From JAFHCF01 sp048497495 (GTDB taxonomy: Bacteria > Pseudomonadota > Alphaproteobacteria > Rhizobiales > Ancalomicrobiaceae): a stretch of 34,036 nt of DNA. The notes under the pieces are model-generated. The model searched no databases and was not told the origin of the DNA. It saw nothing but the letters and a program-made list of their open reading frames with translations. The stretch lies in the NCBI GenBank assembly GCA_048497495.1, contig JAFHCF010000262.1:1-34036 (forward strand), given 5' to 3'. Positions 23,188 through 30,250 of this stretch are shown piece after piece (the stretch's first letter is position 1; every line of letters begins with the position of its first letter). Both the position numbers and the translations under genes were made by a program.

Positions 23188-24306
23188 ATGTCGGCGATCG
23201 AAAGCCATTATCCGGGGAACGGCGCGATGGACCCCGCCTGGGACCTGACGGAAGAGCAGCGCGCCATTCTCCATCAGGCCGGCCTCTTCGGCATCACCAT
23301 CGCGGAGGAGTTCGGCGGCGCCGGCCTCGATCTGACGGCGGCGGGCCTCGTGCTCCAGGGCTTCTCGCGCTGGAACCACGCCATGGCGCTGAGCTGGGTG
23401 GCGCACGACAACCTCTGCGCCAACAATCTCTTCCGCAACGGCTCGCGGGCCCAGCGGGAGAAATGGCTGCCCGACCTCTGCTCGGGCCGCAAGATCGGCT
23501 GTCTGGGGCTGACCGAACCCGGCGCCGGATCCGACGCGCTCGGCTCGATGCGCACCACGGCGCGGCGCGACGGCGAGGAGTGGGTGCTGAACGGCTCCAA
23601 GATCTACATCACCAACGGCCCGGTCGCCGACGTGATCCTGGTCTATGCCAAGACCGACAGGGAGAAGGGTGCCCACGGCATCTCCGCCTTCGTCGTCGAG
23701 AAGGGAACCCCCGGCTTCGCCGTCGCCCAGAAGCTCGAGAAGATGGGTTATCGCGGTAGCCAGACCGGCGAACTGGTCTTCGACGAGTGCCGTATCCCGG
23801 CCGAGAACCTCGTCGGCGGCGAGAACACCGGCGTCTCGATCGTCATGAGCGGCCTCGATCTCGAGCGGGCGATGATCTCGCCGATCTGCCTCGGCATCGC
23901 CGAGCGCGGCCTCGATCTCGCGATCGACTACGCCAAGACCCGCCGCCAGTTCGGCAAGCCGATCGGCAGCTTCCAGATGGTCCAGTCGATGCTCGCCGAC
24001 ATGTATGTCTCGGTCGAGACCATGCGCACCTTCACCTACCGGACGCTCGCCGCCGCCTCGCTGGAGATCGGCGGCGGCGGGCGCGGCGACATCCACAAGC
24101 TGACCGCGGCCTCCGTCATGTATGCCGCCGAGGCCTGCCACGCGGTGCTCGACAAGGCGATACAGATCCACGGCGGCTCGGGTTACATCTGGGAATCCGA
24201 GATCAACCGCCTCTACCGCTCGATCAAGCTGCTCGAGATCGGCGCCGGGACGACCGAGGTGCGCAAATTGATCATCGCCGGCGAATTGCTGAGGGACATG
24301 AAGTGA
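23188..24306 (+). CDS. acyl-CoA dehydrogenase, isovaleryl/citronellyl-CoA dehydrogenase type
   Basis: This 372-residue FAD enzyme introduces the alpha-beta double bond into an acyl-CoA. Motifs present are ITIAEEFGGAGLD, CLGLTEPGAGSDA, the FAD-contacting NGSKIYITNGP, YAKTRRQFGKPI, QIHGGSGY and EIGAGTTEVRKLI. The usual C-terminal catalytic Glu (EGT) is Gly here. Instead Glu226 in SGLDLERAM sits where isovaleryl-CoA dehydrogenase has its catalytic base, so the branched-chain-specific subgroup is favoured. It is slightly short at the N terminus for the family. GGGGGAGGAAC precedes ATG 23188. It corresponds in position and type to AtuD or LiuA, supplying the unsaturated substrate for the carboxylase encoded divergently. 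Confidence 0.92.
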   Translation: MSAIESHYPGNGAMDPAWDLTEEQRAILHQAGLFGITIAEEFGGAGLDLTAAGLVLQGFSRWNHAMALSWVAHDNLCANNLFRNGSRAQREKWLPDLCSGRKIGCLGLTEPGAGSDALGSMRTTARRDGEEWVLNGSKIYITNGPVADVILVYAKTDREKGAHGISAFVVEKGTPGFAVAQKLEKMGYRGSQTGELVFDECRIPAENLVGGENTGVSIVMSGLDLERAMISPICLGIAERGLDLAIDYAKTRRQFGKPIGSFQMVQSMLADMYVSVETMRTFTYRTLAAASLEIGGGGRGDIHKLTAASVMYAAEACHAVLDKAIQIHGGSGYIWESEINRLYRSIKLLEIGAGTTEVRKLIIAGELLRDMK

Positions 24307-24307
24307 G

Positions 24308-25171
24308 ATGAGCGAGACGAAGAGCCAAAGGCCGTTTGGTCTCGACGACGGCGATCTCGCCACCCTGCCGACCGTCTATGCGCCCGGTTGCTTCGCCGGC
24401 CGGACGGTGTTGATCACCGGCGGGGCGGGGGGCATCGGCCGCGCTTGCGGCTGGCTCCTCGGCCGGCTCGGCGCCCGGGTGGTCATCGCCGGCCGTGACG
24501 AGGGCAAACTCGCCGGCGCCGTCGTGGCGATGCGCGACGCCGGCATCGACACGTCCGGCCACGCCGTCGACATCCGCAGGCCCGAATCGGTCGACGCGCT
24601 GATGGCGACGGTGGTGGCCGAGACCGGGGGGTTCGATCTCCTGATCAATTCGGCCGGCGGCCAGTTCCCGCAGGCCGCCATCGATTTTTCGGTCAAGGGC
24701 TGGAACTCGGTCGTCTCGACCAATCTCGACGGCACCTGGTTCATGATGCAGGCCGCCGCCCGACACTGGCGCGACGCCGAGCGCCCCGGGTCGATCGTCA
24801 ACATCGTGGTGGTGACCGAACACGGCCTCCACGGCGTCGCCCACACGATCGCGGCGCGCGCCGGCGTCGTCGGCCTCACCCGCGCGCTCGCGGTGGAATG
24901 GGCGCCGCTCGGCATCCGCATCAACTGCGTCGCGCCGGGGGCGATCGAGACCAGGGGCTGGAACGTCTACGCGCCGGAGGTGGTCGCGACCTACCCCAGG
25001 TCCAATCCGATGATGCGGGTCGGCACCCCCTGGGACGTCGCCGAGGCCTGCGCCTATCTCGGCGGGCCGGCGGGGCGCTTCGTCACCGGCGAGGTGCTGA
25101 ACGTCGCCGGCGGCAGCCAGCTCTGGGGCGAGACCTGGACGATCGCGAAACCGGCCTATTTCGACGTCTGA
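24308..25171 (+). CDS. short-chain dehydrogenase/reductase family protein with altered active site, AtuB/AtuG-like
   Basis: This 287-residue Rossmann-fold protein has the cofactor-binding loop ITGGAGGIGRA and the NSAGG motif of classical SDRs. The catalytic YxxxK is replaced by Thr180-x-x-x-Arg184 (HTIAARAGVVGL), followed by a normal LAVEWAPLGIRINCVAPG segment. Similar replacements occur in the dienoyl-CoA reductase branch and in SDRs of terpene clusters, so it may act on a CoA thioester or use another proton donor. ATG 24308 begins one base after the dehydrogenase stop. Its 3' end overlaps the convergent TetR gene by 16 bp. A role in oxidising or reducing a pathway intermediate is likely; the exact reaction is not readable. 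Confidence 0.87.
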   Translation: MSETKSQRPFGLDDGDLATLPTVYAPGCFAGRTVLITGGAGGIGRACGWLLGRLGARVVIAGRDEGKLAGAVVAMRDAGIDTSGHAVDIRRPESVDALMATVVAETGGFDLLINSAGGQFPQAAIDFSVKGWNSVVSTNLDGTWFMMQAAARHWRDAERPGSIVNIVVVTEHGLHGVAHTIAARAGVVGLTRALAVEWAPLGIRINCVAPGAIETRGWNVYAPEVVATYPRSNPMMRVGTPWDVAEACAYLGGPAGRFVTGEVLNVAGGSQLWGETWTIAKPAYFDV

Positions 25172-25890
25172 GCCGCGCTCGCGCCCTCGAGCCGGTCGGC
25201 GATCTTCTCCAGCCGATCGATCGCCCGGGTCAACGGCTCCCGCGTCGGCGTCGGCGGGTTGGCGACGAGCGAGCGATAGATCATGTCGGTGATGCCGTCG
25301 GTGGCGGTGGTGAGATCGAAATCGCCCTCCTTGCGCAGATAGGCCCAGGTCAGGTGCTCGATCGAGCCGTAGAGCATGGCGCGGACCAGGGCCGGCGAGG
25401 CGTCGGCGCGGAATTCGCCCGAGGCCATGGCGGCGCGCACGACGTCGATGATCCGGTGGGTGTAGGCCTGATTCAGCTGGAACAGCCGGGTCTTGCGATA
25501 GTCCGGATCGGGCCGCAGTTCCTGGAAGACGAGGCGGGAGAGCGCCGGCTCGGTGCGGATCGAGGCGAGGTGGTGGTGGACGATGTAGCGGATCTGGTTC
25601 CAGGTGCCGCGCGTCGCCGCGAACTGTTCGGCGTCGCGCTGGAGCATGCTCTCGTACCAGGTCTCCACCACCCGCACGAGCAGGTCGTGCTTGTTGGTGA
25701 AGAAGCGATAGATGCTGCCCTCGACGACGCCGGCCCGCTCGGCGATCTCCGAGATCAGCGCCTCGGAATAGCCGCGCTCGGTGAAGACCTCGCGCGCCGC
25801 CCGCATGATGTCGGCGATACGCTGCTCCGGCGGCAACCGGTTCACCTGTCGCCGCGCCTTCACCCCCGTCGCATTCGCCGCCTTGGCCAT
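25156..25890 (-). CDS. TetR-family transcriptional regulator
   Basis: This 244-residue regulator has an N-terminal helix-turn-helix (residues 24-68, including RGYSEALISEIAERAGVVEG and SIYRFFTNKHDLL) and a C-terminal ligand-binding helical domain ending in a Leu/Ile-rich helix. A basic arm of about 20 residues precedes the DNA-binding domain. ATG 25890 follows an AAGGA site. It lies inside the catabolic region, 60 bp downstream of the acyl-CoA synthetase gene and probably co-transcribed with it. By analogy with AtuR/LiuR/FadR-type regulators it should repress the surrounding operons and release on binding an acyl-CoA. The two palindromes at 22916-22930 and 28447-28461 are its most likely operators. 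Confidence 0.92.
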   Translation of the reverse strand: MAKAANATGVKARRQVNRLPPEQRIADIMRAAREVFTERGYSEALISEIAERAGVVEGSIYRFFTNKHDLLVRVVETWYESMLQRDAEQFAATRGTWNQIRYIVHHHLASIRTEPALSRLVFQELRPDPDYRKTRLFQLNQAYTHRIIDVVRAAMASGEFRADASPALVRAMLYGSIEHLTWAYLRKEGDFDLTTATDGITDMIYRSLVANPPTPTREPLTRAIDRLEKIADRLEGASAAQTSK

Positions 25891-25950
25891 GGCTCGTCCT
25901 TCACTCCTCGCCGCGAGAGCGTCCCTCCCGGGCGTTCGTCGCGTTCGCGG

Positions 25951-27483
25951 TCAGTCGAGGAGCCATTGCTCCATCTCGTGACGCTGAATCTTGCCGGTGG
26001 TCGAGCGCGGAAAAGCCTCGAACGCGATGAATCGGATCTCCCGTGGCCGCTTGTAACCGGCGAGCGCCGCCTTGCACATCGCATCGATGGTCGCGGCGTC
26101 GAGACTGTCGTCCCGACGTGAGATGAAGGCGACCGGCACCTCGCCCCATTTCGGATCGGCCCGCTTCACCACCACCGCGTCGCTGACGCGCGGATCGGAG
26201 AGCAGCACCCGTTCGATCTCGGCCGGATAGATGTTCTCGCCGCCCGACTTGATCATGTATTTCGAGCGGTCGACGAAATCGAAAGTACCGTCGGCGTTGG
26301 CGCGGAAGAGGTCGCCCATGTGGAACCAGCCGCCGCGAAAGTCCCGGGCGTTGGTCTCCGGCGCGTTCCAATAGCCCGAGAAGACGGTCGGCCCGCGCAC
26401 CGCGACCTCGCCGGGCTCACCCACCGCCACCTCGCGATCGTCCGGGTCGACGAGCCGCAACTCGCACAGCGAACTCTTGCGCTTCGACAGCGACGTCGGC
26501 CACGCGCCCGGCGGGATCAGCGCGGCGGAGGCCGGCGGCAGGCCGGTCTCGGTCGAGCCGAAACTGTTGAGAAAGGGGGCATCGGTCAGGCCCGAGAGTC
26601 GGGCGACGAGTTCACGCGGCACCAGATCGGCCATGGCGCCGACGGCGCGGATGCCCTTGACCCGGCGGCCGGTCTCGAGCAGGGCCACCACCGGCTCGAT
26701 CGAGCCGGGCATCAGCAGCATCCAGCCGAGCAGGTTCTCCTCCATGATCGAGACCATGCGCTCGGCGTCGAAACCGTCGCAGATGTGGACGGTCGAGCCC
26801 GACATCAGCGAGCCGAACACCTGATCGGTCGAGCCCATGTGGAACATCGGCGCCCAGGCGAGGAAGCCGTCCTCCTCGGTGGCGCGCAGGTCGAGGCGCA
26901 GCGCCGCGTTGCGGGCGATCTCGGCGCGATGACTGATCAGCGCCCCCTTCGGCATGCCGGTGGTGCCGGAGGTGTAGAGGATCACCAGCCCGTCCTCGGG
27001 ATCGACGTCGGGCCGCGCGGCGACGTCGGCCCGGCCTTCGGCGATCAGACGTTCCCAGCCCGTGTCGATCGTCAGCACCTCGACGCCGCGCGTGTCGATG
27101 GTGGCGAGGAGGGGGGCGTGGCGGGCGGAGACGAGGATGAGCTTCGGCGAGACCAGATCGACGCAGTGTTGCAGCTCGGCCGGCGCCTGCCGCCAGTTCT
27201 GGCAGGCGATGATCGCCCCGAGGAAGGCGGCGGCGAGTTCGGCCTCGGCATATTCGCAACGGTTCTCCGAGAGCAGCGCGATCCGGTCGCCATGGCCGAT
27301 CCCCTTGGCGGAAATCGCGCCGGCGAGCCGCAGGACGCGCTGGTGAAGCTCGCCGTAGCTGCGCCTCAGCGTCCCTTGCGCCAGCGCGATCGCCTGTGGC
27401 CGAAGCTCGGCCTGGGAGGCGAATTGGCGATAGACGTCGGTCTTGCCGGCGCGGGCGATGGCTTCGGCGGTGGTGATCGACAT
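25951..27483 (-). CDS. acyl-CoA synthetase (AMP-forming), AtuH-like position
   Basis: This 510-residue class I adenylate-forming enzyme activates a carboxylic acid to its CoA thioester through an acyl-AMP. It has the P-loop YTSGTTGMPKGALISH (near residue 170), the A5-type SFGSTETGLPP, the hinge region FDFVDRSKYMIKSGGENIYP and the C-terminal catalytic Lys in RSTTGKIQRHE. I chose ATG 27483, which has GAGGAAG upstream, over an in-frame extension rich in Arg. Length is normal for medium/short-chain or aromatic acid ligases. Context suggests activation of the branched or isoprenoid acid metabolised by the neighbouring dehydrogenase and carboxylase; the substrate itself is unproven. Confidence 0.92.
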   Translation of the reverse strand: MSITTAEAIARAGKTDVYRQFASQAELRPQAIALAQGTLRRSYGELHQRVLRLAGAISAKGIGHGDRIALLSENRCEYAEAELAAAFLGAIIACQNWRQAPAELQHCVDLVSPKLILVSARHAPLLATIDTRGVEVLTIDTGWERLIAEGRADVAARPDVDPEDGLVILYTSGTTGMPKGALISHRAEIARNAALRLDLRATEEDGFLAWAPMFHMGSTDQVFGSLMSGSTVHICDGFDAERMVSIMEENLLGWMLLMPGSIEPVVALLETGRRVKGIRAVGAMADLVPRELVARLSGLTDAPFLNSFGSTETGLPPASAALIPPGAWPTSLSKRKSSLCELRLVDPDDREVAVGEPGEVAVRGPTVFSGYWNAPETNARDFRGGWFHMGDLFRANADGTFDFVDRSKYMIKSGGENIYPAEIERVLLSDPRVSDAVVVKRADPKWGEVPVAFISRRDDSLDAATIDAMCKAALAGYKRPREIRFIAFEAFPRSTTGKIQRHEMEQWLLD

Positions 27484-27544
27484 GGGCGTCGCTTCCTCGC
27501 GTGTTCTTCGTTGCCGCCGAGGCGATCTCATTTCGTCGCGTCCG

Positions 27545-28357
27545 TCAATCGACGACGAAGCGCGGGCGACGCTTCTCGACGAAGGCGCTCATGCCCTCGC
27601 CCCAGTCCGCGCCACCCGCCACCTCGCCGAGGATGTCGAGGGCGATCCGGTCGGCCTCGCGCGGACCGGCGGTCTCGCAGGCGAAGACCGCCCGTTTCGC
27701 CGCCGCGACGGCGATCGGGCTCGAGACCAGAAGCCGCCGCGCCAGGGCGAGCGCCGCGTCGGCGAGGCCTTCGCGCGGCACCGCCTGCGTCGCCAGGCCC
27801 AGGGCCTCGGCCTCGCGGCCGCTCATCGTGTCGCCGAGGAGGATGATCTCCAGCGCCTTGGCGCGGCCGACGATCTTGGCGAGGAGCTGCAGTCCGCCGC
27901 CCGCCGGGATCGCCCCGAGCCGCGCTTCCGGCAGCCCGACGCGCGCCTCCTCGGCGACGATGCGGAAATCGCAGCCGAGCGCCAACTCGAATCCGCCGCC
28001 CAGCGCCGGCCCGTCGATCGCCGCGATGGTGGCGAAGGGCATGGTTCCGAGCTTGGCGAAAACGTCGAGGATCGGACCGACGTAACCGTCGGTGACCGCC
28101 CGCGGCGAGCCGACCCGGCCGTCCGCCGCGGTGAAATAGTCGATGTGAGCCCCGACGCAGAAGGCGCCGCTGCGGGCGGTGACGATCACCACCCGCGCGC
28201 CCTCGCGCCGCGCCGCCTCGAGCGCGGCGTCGAGGCCGGCGATCAATTCGAAGGTGAGAGTGTTGAAAGCGGTTCCGCCGGTCATCGTGAACCGGCTCAC
28301 GCCGGGCGCCGGACGGTCGACGACGACCGCCTCCGGGACCTTCTCCCGATCGGGCAT
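27545..28357 (-). CDS. enoyl-CoA hydratase/isomerase (crotonase family)
   Basis: This 270-residue crotonase retains both acidic residues used by classical hydratases, in ALGGGFELALGCD and GLPEARLGAIPAGGG, so true hydratase activity is expected. This differs from the other crotonase of the window (22082-22864), which has lost the first. GGAGGAAAAG precedes ATG 28357. The gene is followed after 61 bp by the acyl-CoA synthetase and then the tetR gene, suggesting a three-gene leftward operon. It starts about 90 bp from the palindromic operator at 28447-28461 and could be controlled by it. The reaction could be a beta-oxidation hydration of the shortened chain. Confidence 0.92.
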   Translation of the reverse strand: MPDREKVPEAVVVDRPAPGVSRFTMTGGTAFNTLTFELIAGLDAALEAARREGARVVIVTARSGAFCVGAHIDYFTAADGRVGSPRAVTDGYVGPILDVFAKLGTMPFATIAAIDGPALGGGFELALGCDFRIVAEEARVGLPEARLGAIPAGGGLQLLAKIVGRAKALEIILLGDTMSGREAEALGLATQAVPREGLADAALALARRLLVSSPIAVAAAKRAVFACETAGPREADRIALDILGEVAGGADWGEGMSAFVEKRRPRFVVD

Positions 28358-28419
28358 GGGCTTTTCCTCCGTCGTTTCGGTGTGCCCTCCGGATCGGCTG
28401 CGAGACGCTCGCAAGGGGA

Positions 28420-28448
28420 TTGACAAACCGGTTCGATCGCCACTTAAT
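28420..28448 (+). promoter_or_regulatory. promoter candidate for the transport operon
   Basis: A consensus -35 TTGACA (28420-28425) and a -10-like CTTAAT (28443-28448) are separated by exactly 17 bp. The palindromic operator begins inside the -10 element (28447), a typical repression geometry. Confidence 0.65.
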
Positions 28449-28461
28449 GAAGACAATTCAT
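28447..28461. promoter_or_regulatory. palindromic operator, copy 2
   Basis: ATGAA-GACAA-TTCAT has 5-bp perfect arms. It matches copy 1 (22916-22930) in 16 of 18 bases over the extended site. It overlaps the -10 element of the rightward promoter and also lies about 90 bp from the start of the leftward crotonase operon. Confidence 0.7.
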
Positions 28462-28551
28462 CACGACGGCGATCAATGCAAGAGTCAAATGCAGGCGCCG
28501 CGTCGGTCTCGACCGATCGATGATTACATAAGTAGGACGGGAGGAATTCTG
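28462..28551. other. leader region of the transport operon
   Basis: The gap between the two divergent operons runs from 28358 to 28688. Apart from the promoter, operator and the short frame at 28552, I see only a moderately AT-rich leader with no convincing hairpin or riboswitch. Confidence 0.4.
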
Positions 28552-28695
28552 ATGCACCGCACCACCCCGCCCAGGTCCCGTCCGGCTCGCGTCGCCGCCG
28601 ATCGCGGTCGTCGTGAGGCGGCGTTGGAGAATTCTGCTCATTTCCCCTGTCGCCGCCGCTTCGCCGCCTTGCGGGAACGGGTGCGGTCGTGCTGA
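28552..28695 (+). CDS. possible 47-residue leader peptide or small basic protein
   Basis: ATG 28552 has an excellent GGGAGGA site seven bases upstream, better than that of the following livF gene. The predicted 47-residue product is Arg-rich (about a quarter Arg) with no hydrophobic segment and no known family. Its stop (28693-28695) overlaps the livF GTG start (28689), so its translation could carry ribosomes onto livF, whose own ribosome-binding site is weak. The Arg-rich composition is also what random GC-rich frames give, so the protein itself may have no function even if the frame is translated. Confidence 0.35.
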   Translation: MHRTTPPRSRPARVAADRGRREAALENSAHFPCRRRFAALRERVRSC

Positions 28696-29477
28696 GCCTC
28701 GCCAACGTCCAAGTCCTCTACGGCCGCGCCATCGAGGCGGTGCGCGACGTCTCGCTCGCGGTCGAGGCGGGCGCCATCGTCGCCCTGCTCGGCTCCAACG
28801 GGGCGGGCAAGTCGACCCTGTTGAAGGCGATTTCCGGCGTCCTCCACCAGGAGGACGGCGAGATCGTCGGCGGCACCGTGACGTTCCTCGGCGAGGAGAT
28901 CGGCGCGGCGCGACCGGACGACATCGTCCGCCGTGGCCTGATCCAGGTGCCGGAGGGCCGCGCCCTCTTCGCCACGCTCACCGTCGAGGAGAACCTCCTC
29001 ATGGGCGGCTTCACCCGTCGTGGCGGTGAAGTGGCCGAAGGGCTCGAGCGGATCTACGGCCTCTTCCCCCGGGTGCGCGAGCGCCGTCACGAGATCGCCG
29101 GCTATCTCTCCGGCGGCGAGCAGCAGATGGTGGCGATCGGCCGGGCGCTGATGGGCCGGCCGCGCCTCCTCATGCTCGACGAGCCCTCCCTCGGCCTGGC
29201 GCCGCAGATCGTCGACGACATCTTCGAGACCGTCACCCGGCTCAACCGCGAGGAGCAGCTGACGGTTCTGCTGATCGAGCAGAACGCCCAGCTGGCGCTC
29301 GAGGTCGCCTCCTTCGGCTACATCATCGAGAACGGCCGCATCGTCCTCGACGGACCGGCGGAAAAGCTGCGCGCCAACGGCGACGTCCAGGAGTTCTACC
29401 TCGGCATGTCCGGCGGGGAACGCCGCAGCATGCGCGACGTCAAACACTACAAGCGTCGCAAGAGGTGGCTGTCGTGA
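28689..29477 (+). CDS. livF: branched-chain amino acid-type ABC transporter ATP-binding protein (LivF-like)
   Basis: This 262-residue ABC ATPase has Walker A GSNGAGKST, the Q-loop region, the signature LSGGEQQ and Walker B LLMLDEPSLG, then LIEQNA with the LivF-type Gln-Asn at the switch. It is about 20-25 residues longer than typical LivF at the C terminus, with a basic tail (KHYKRRKRW). GTG 28689 overlaps the small upstream frame and has only a weak ribosome-binding site. The protein powers import with LivG and the LivH/LivM permeases encoded downstream. The insertion of an acyl-CoA synthetase gene in the operon suggests the substrate is a carboxylic acid rather than an amino acid. Confidence 0.92.
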   Translation: MLSLANVQVLYGRAIEAVRDVSLAVEAGAIVALLGSNGAGKSTLLKAISGVLHQEDGEIVGGTVTFLGEEIGAARPDDIVRRGLIQVPEGRALFATLTVEENLLMGGFTRRGGEVAEGLERIYGLFPRVRERRHEIAGYLSGGEQQMVAIGRALMGRPRLLMLDEPSLGLAPQIVDDIFETVTRLNREEQLTVLLIEQNAQLALEVASFGYIIENGRIVLDGPAEKLRANGDVQEFYLGMSGGERRSMRDVKHYKRRKRWLS

Positions 29478-30250
29478 CCGCTCTTCTCTCGCTCCACGAC
29501 GTCACCATGCGCTTCGGCGGCCTCACCGCCGTCAACGGTGTCGAGTTCACGGTCGAGGAGGGGCAGATCTACAGCCTCATCGGCCCCAACGGCGCCGGCA
29601 AGACGACGATCTTCAACCTGATCAGCGCGGTGCTGCGCCCCACCGTCGGCCGCATCCTCTTCGACGGCCGCGATCTGACCGAGTTCCCCACCCATGCGCT
29701 GGCGGCCCTCGGCATCGCCCGCACCTTCCAGAACCTCGCGGTGTTCAAGCACGAGACGGTGGCCGACAACATCCTCGTCGGCATGCACGCCCATCTGAAG
29801 ACCGATCCGATCTCCGCCGCCCTGTTCTTCGGGCGCGCCCGCCGCGAGGAGATCCGGGCGCGCGAGCGGGTCGAGGAGATCATCGACTTCCTGGAGATCG
29901 AGGACATCCGCGACCACGTCGTCGGCACGCTCTCCTACGGCCAGCAGAAGAAGGTCGAGCTCGGCCGGGCGCTGGCGGTCCGGCCACGGCTGCTGCTGCT
30001 CCACGAGATGGTCTCCGGCATGAACCAGGAGGAGCGCGAGGACATCGCTCGCTTCATCCTCGACCTCAAGGACGAACTCGGCATGACCGTGCTCATGGTC
30101 GAGCACGACATGGGCATCGTCATGGACATCTCCGACCGGATCTGCGTCGTCAATCACGGCCGCAAGATCGCGGAGGGAACCCCGGCCGAGGTGTCGGCCG
30201 ATCCGGCGGTGGTCGACGCCTATCTCGGATCGCGGCGAGGTGCGGCATGA
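29474..30250 (+). CDS. livG: branched-chain amino acid-type ABC transporter ATP-binding protein (LivG-like), altered Walker B
   Basis: This 258-residue ABC ATPase has Walker A GPNGAGKTT, the ARTFQN Q-loop of LivG proteins, the signature LSYGQQKKVELGRAL and the switch His in MVEHDMG. Walker B reads LLLLHEMVSGMN, where the family normally has LLLLDEP.AGMN. The Mg-coordinating Asp is therefore His and the Pro is Met, while the catalytic Glu is kept. GTG 29474 overlaps the livF stop (GTGA) with AGAGGT upstream; GTG 29465 is an alternative. It probably forms a heterodimer with LivF, in which one site may be weakened. Sequencing error is unlikely to give this two-residue change, since the frame is intact. 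Confidence 0.92.
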   Translation: MTALLSLHDVTMRFGGLTAVNGVEFTVEEGQIYSLIGPNGAGKTTIFNLISAVLRPTVGRILFDGRDLTEFPTHALAALGIARTFQNLAVFKHETVADNILVGMHAHLKTDPISAALFFGRARREEIRARERVEEIIDFLEIEDIRDHVVGTLSYGQQKKVELGRALAVRPRLLLLHEMVSGMNQEEREDIARFILDLKDELGMTVLMVEHDMGIVMDISDRICVVNHGRKIAEGTPAEVSADPAVVDAYLGSRRGAA

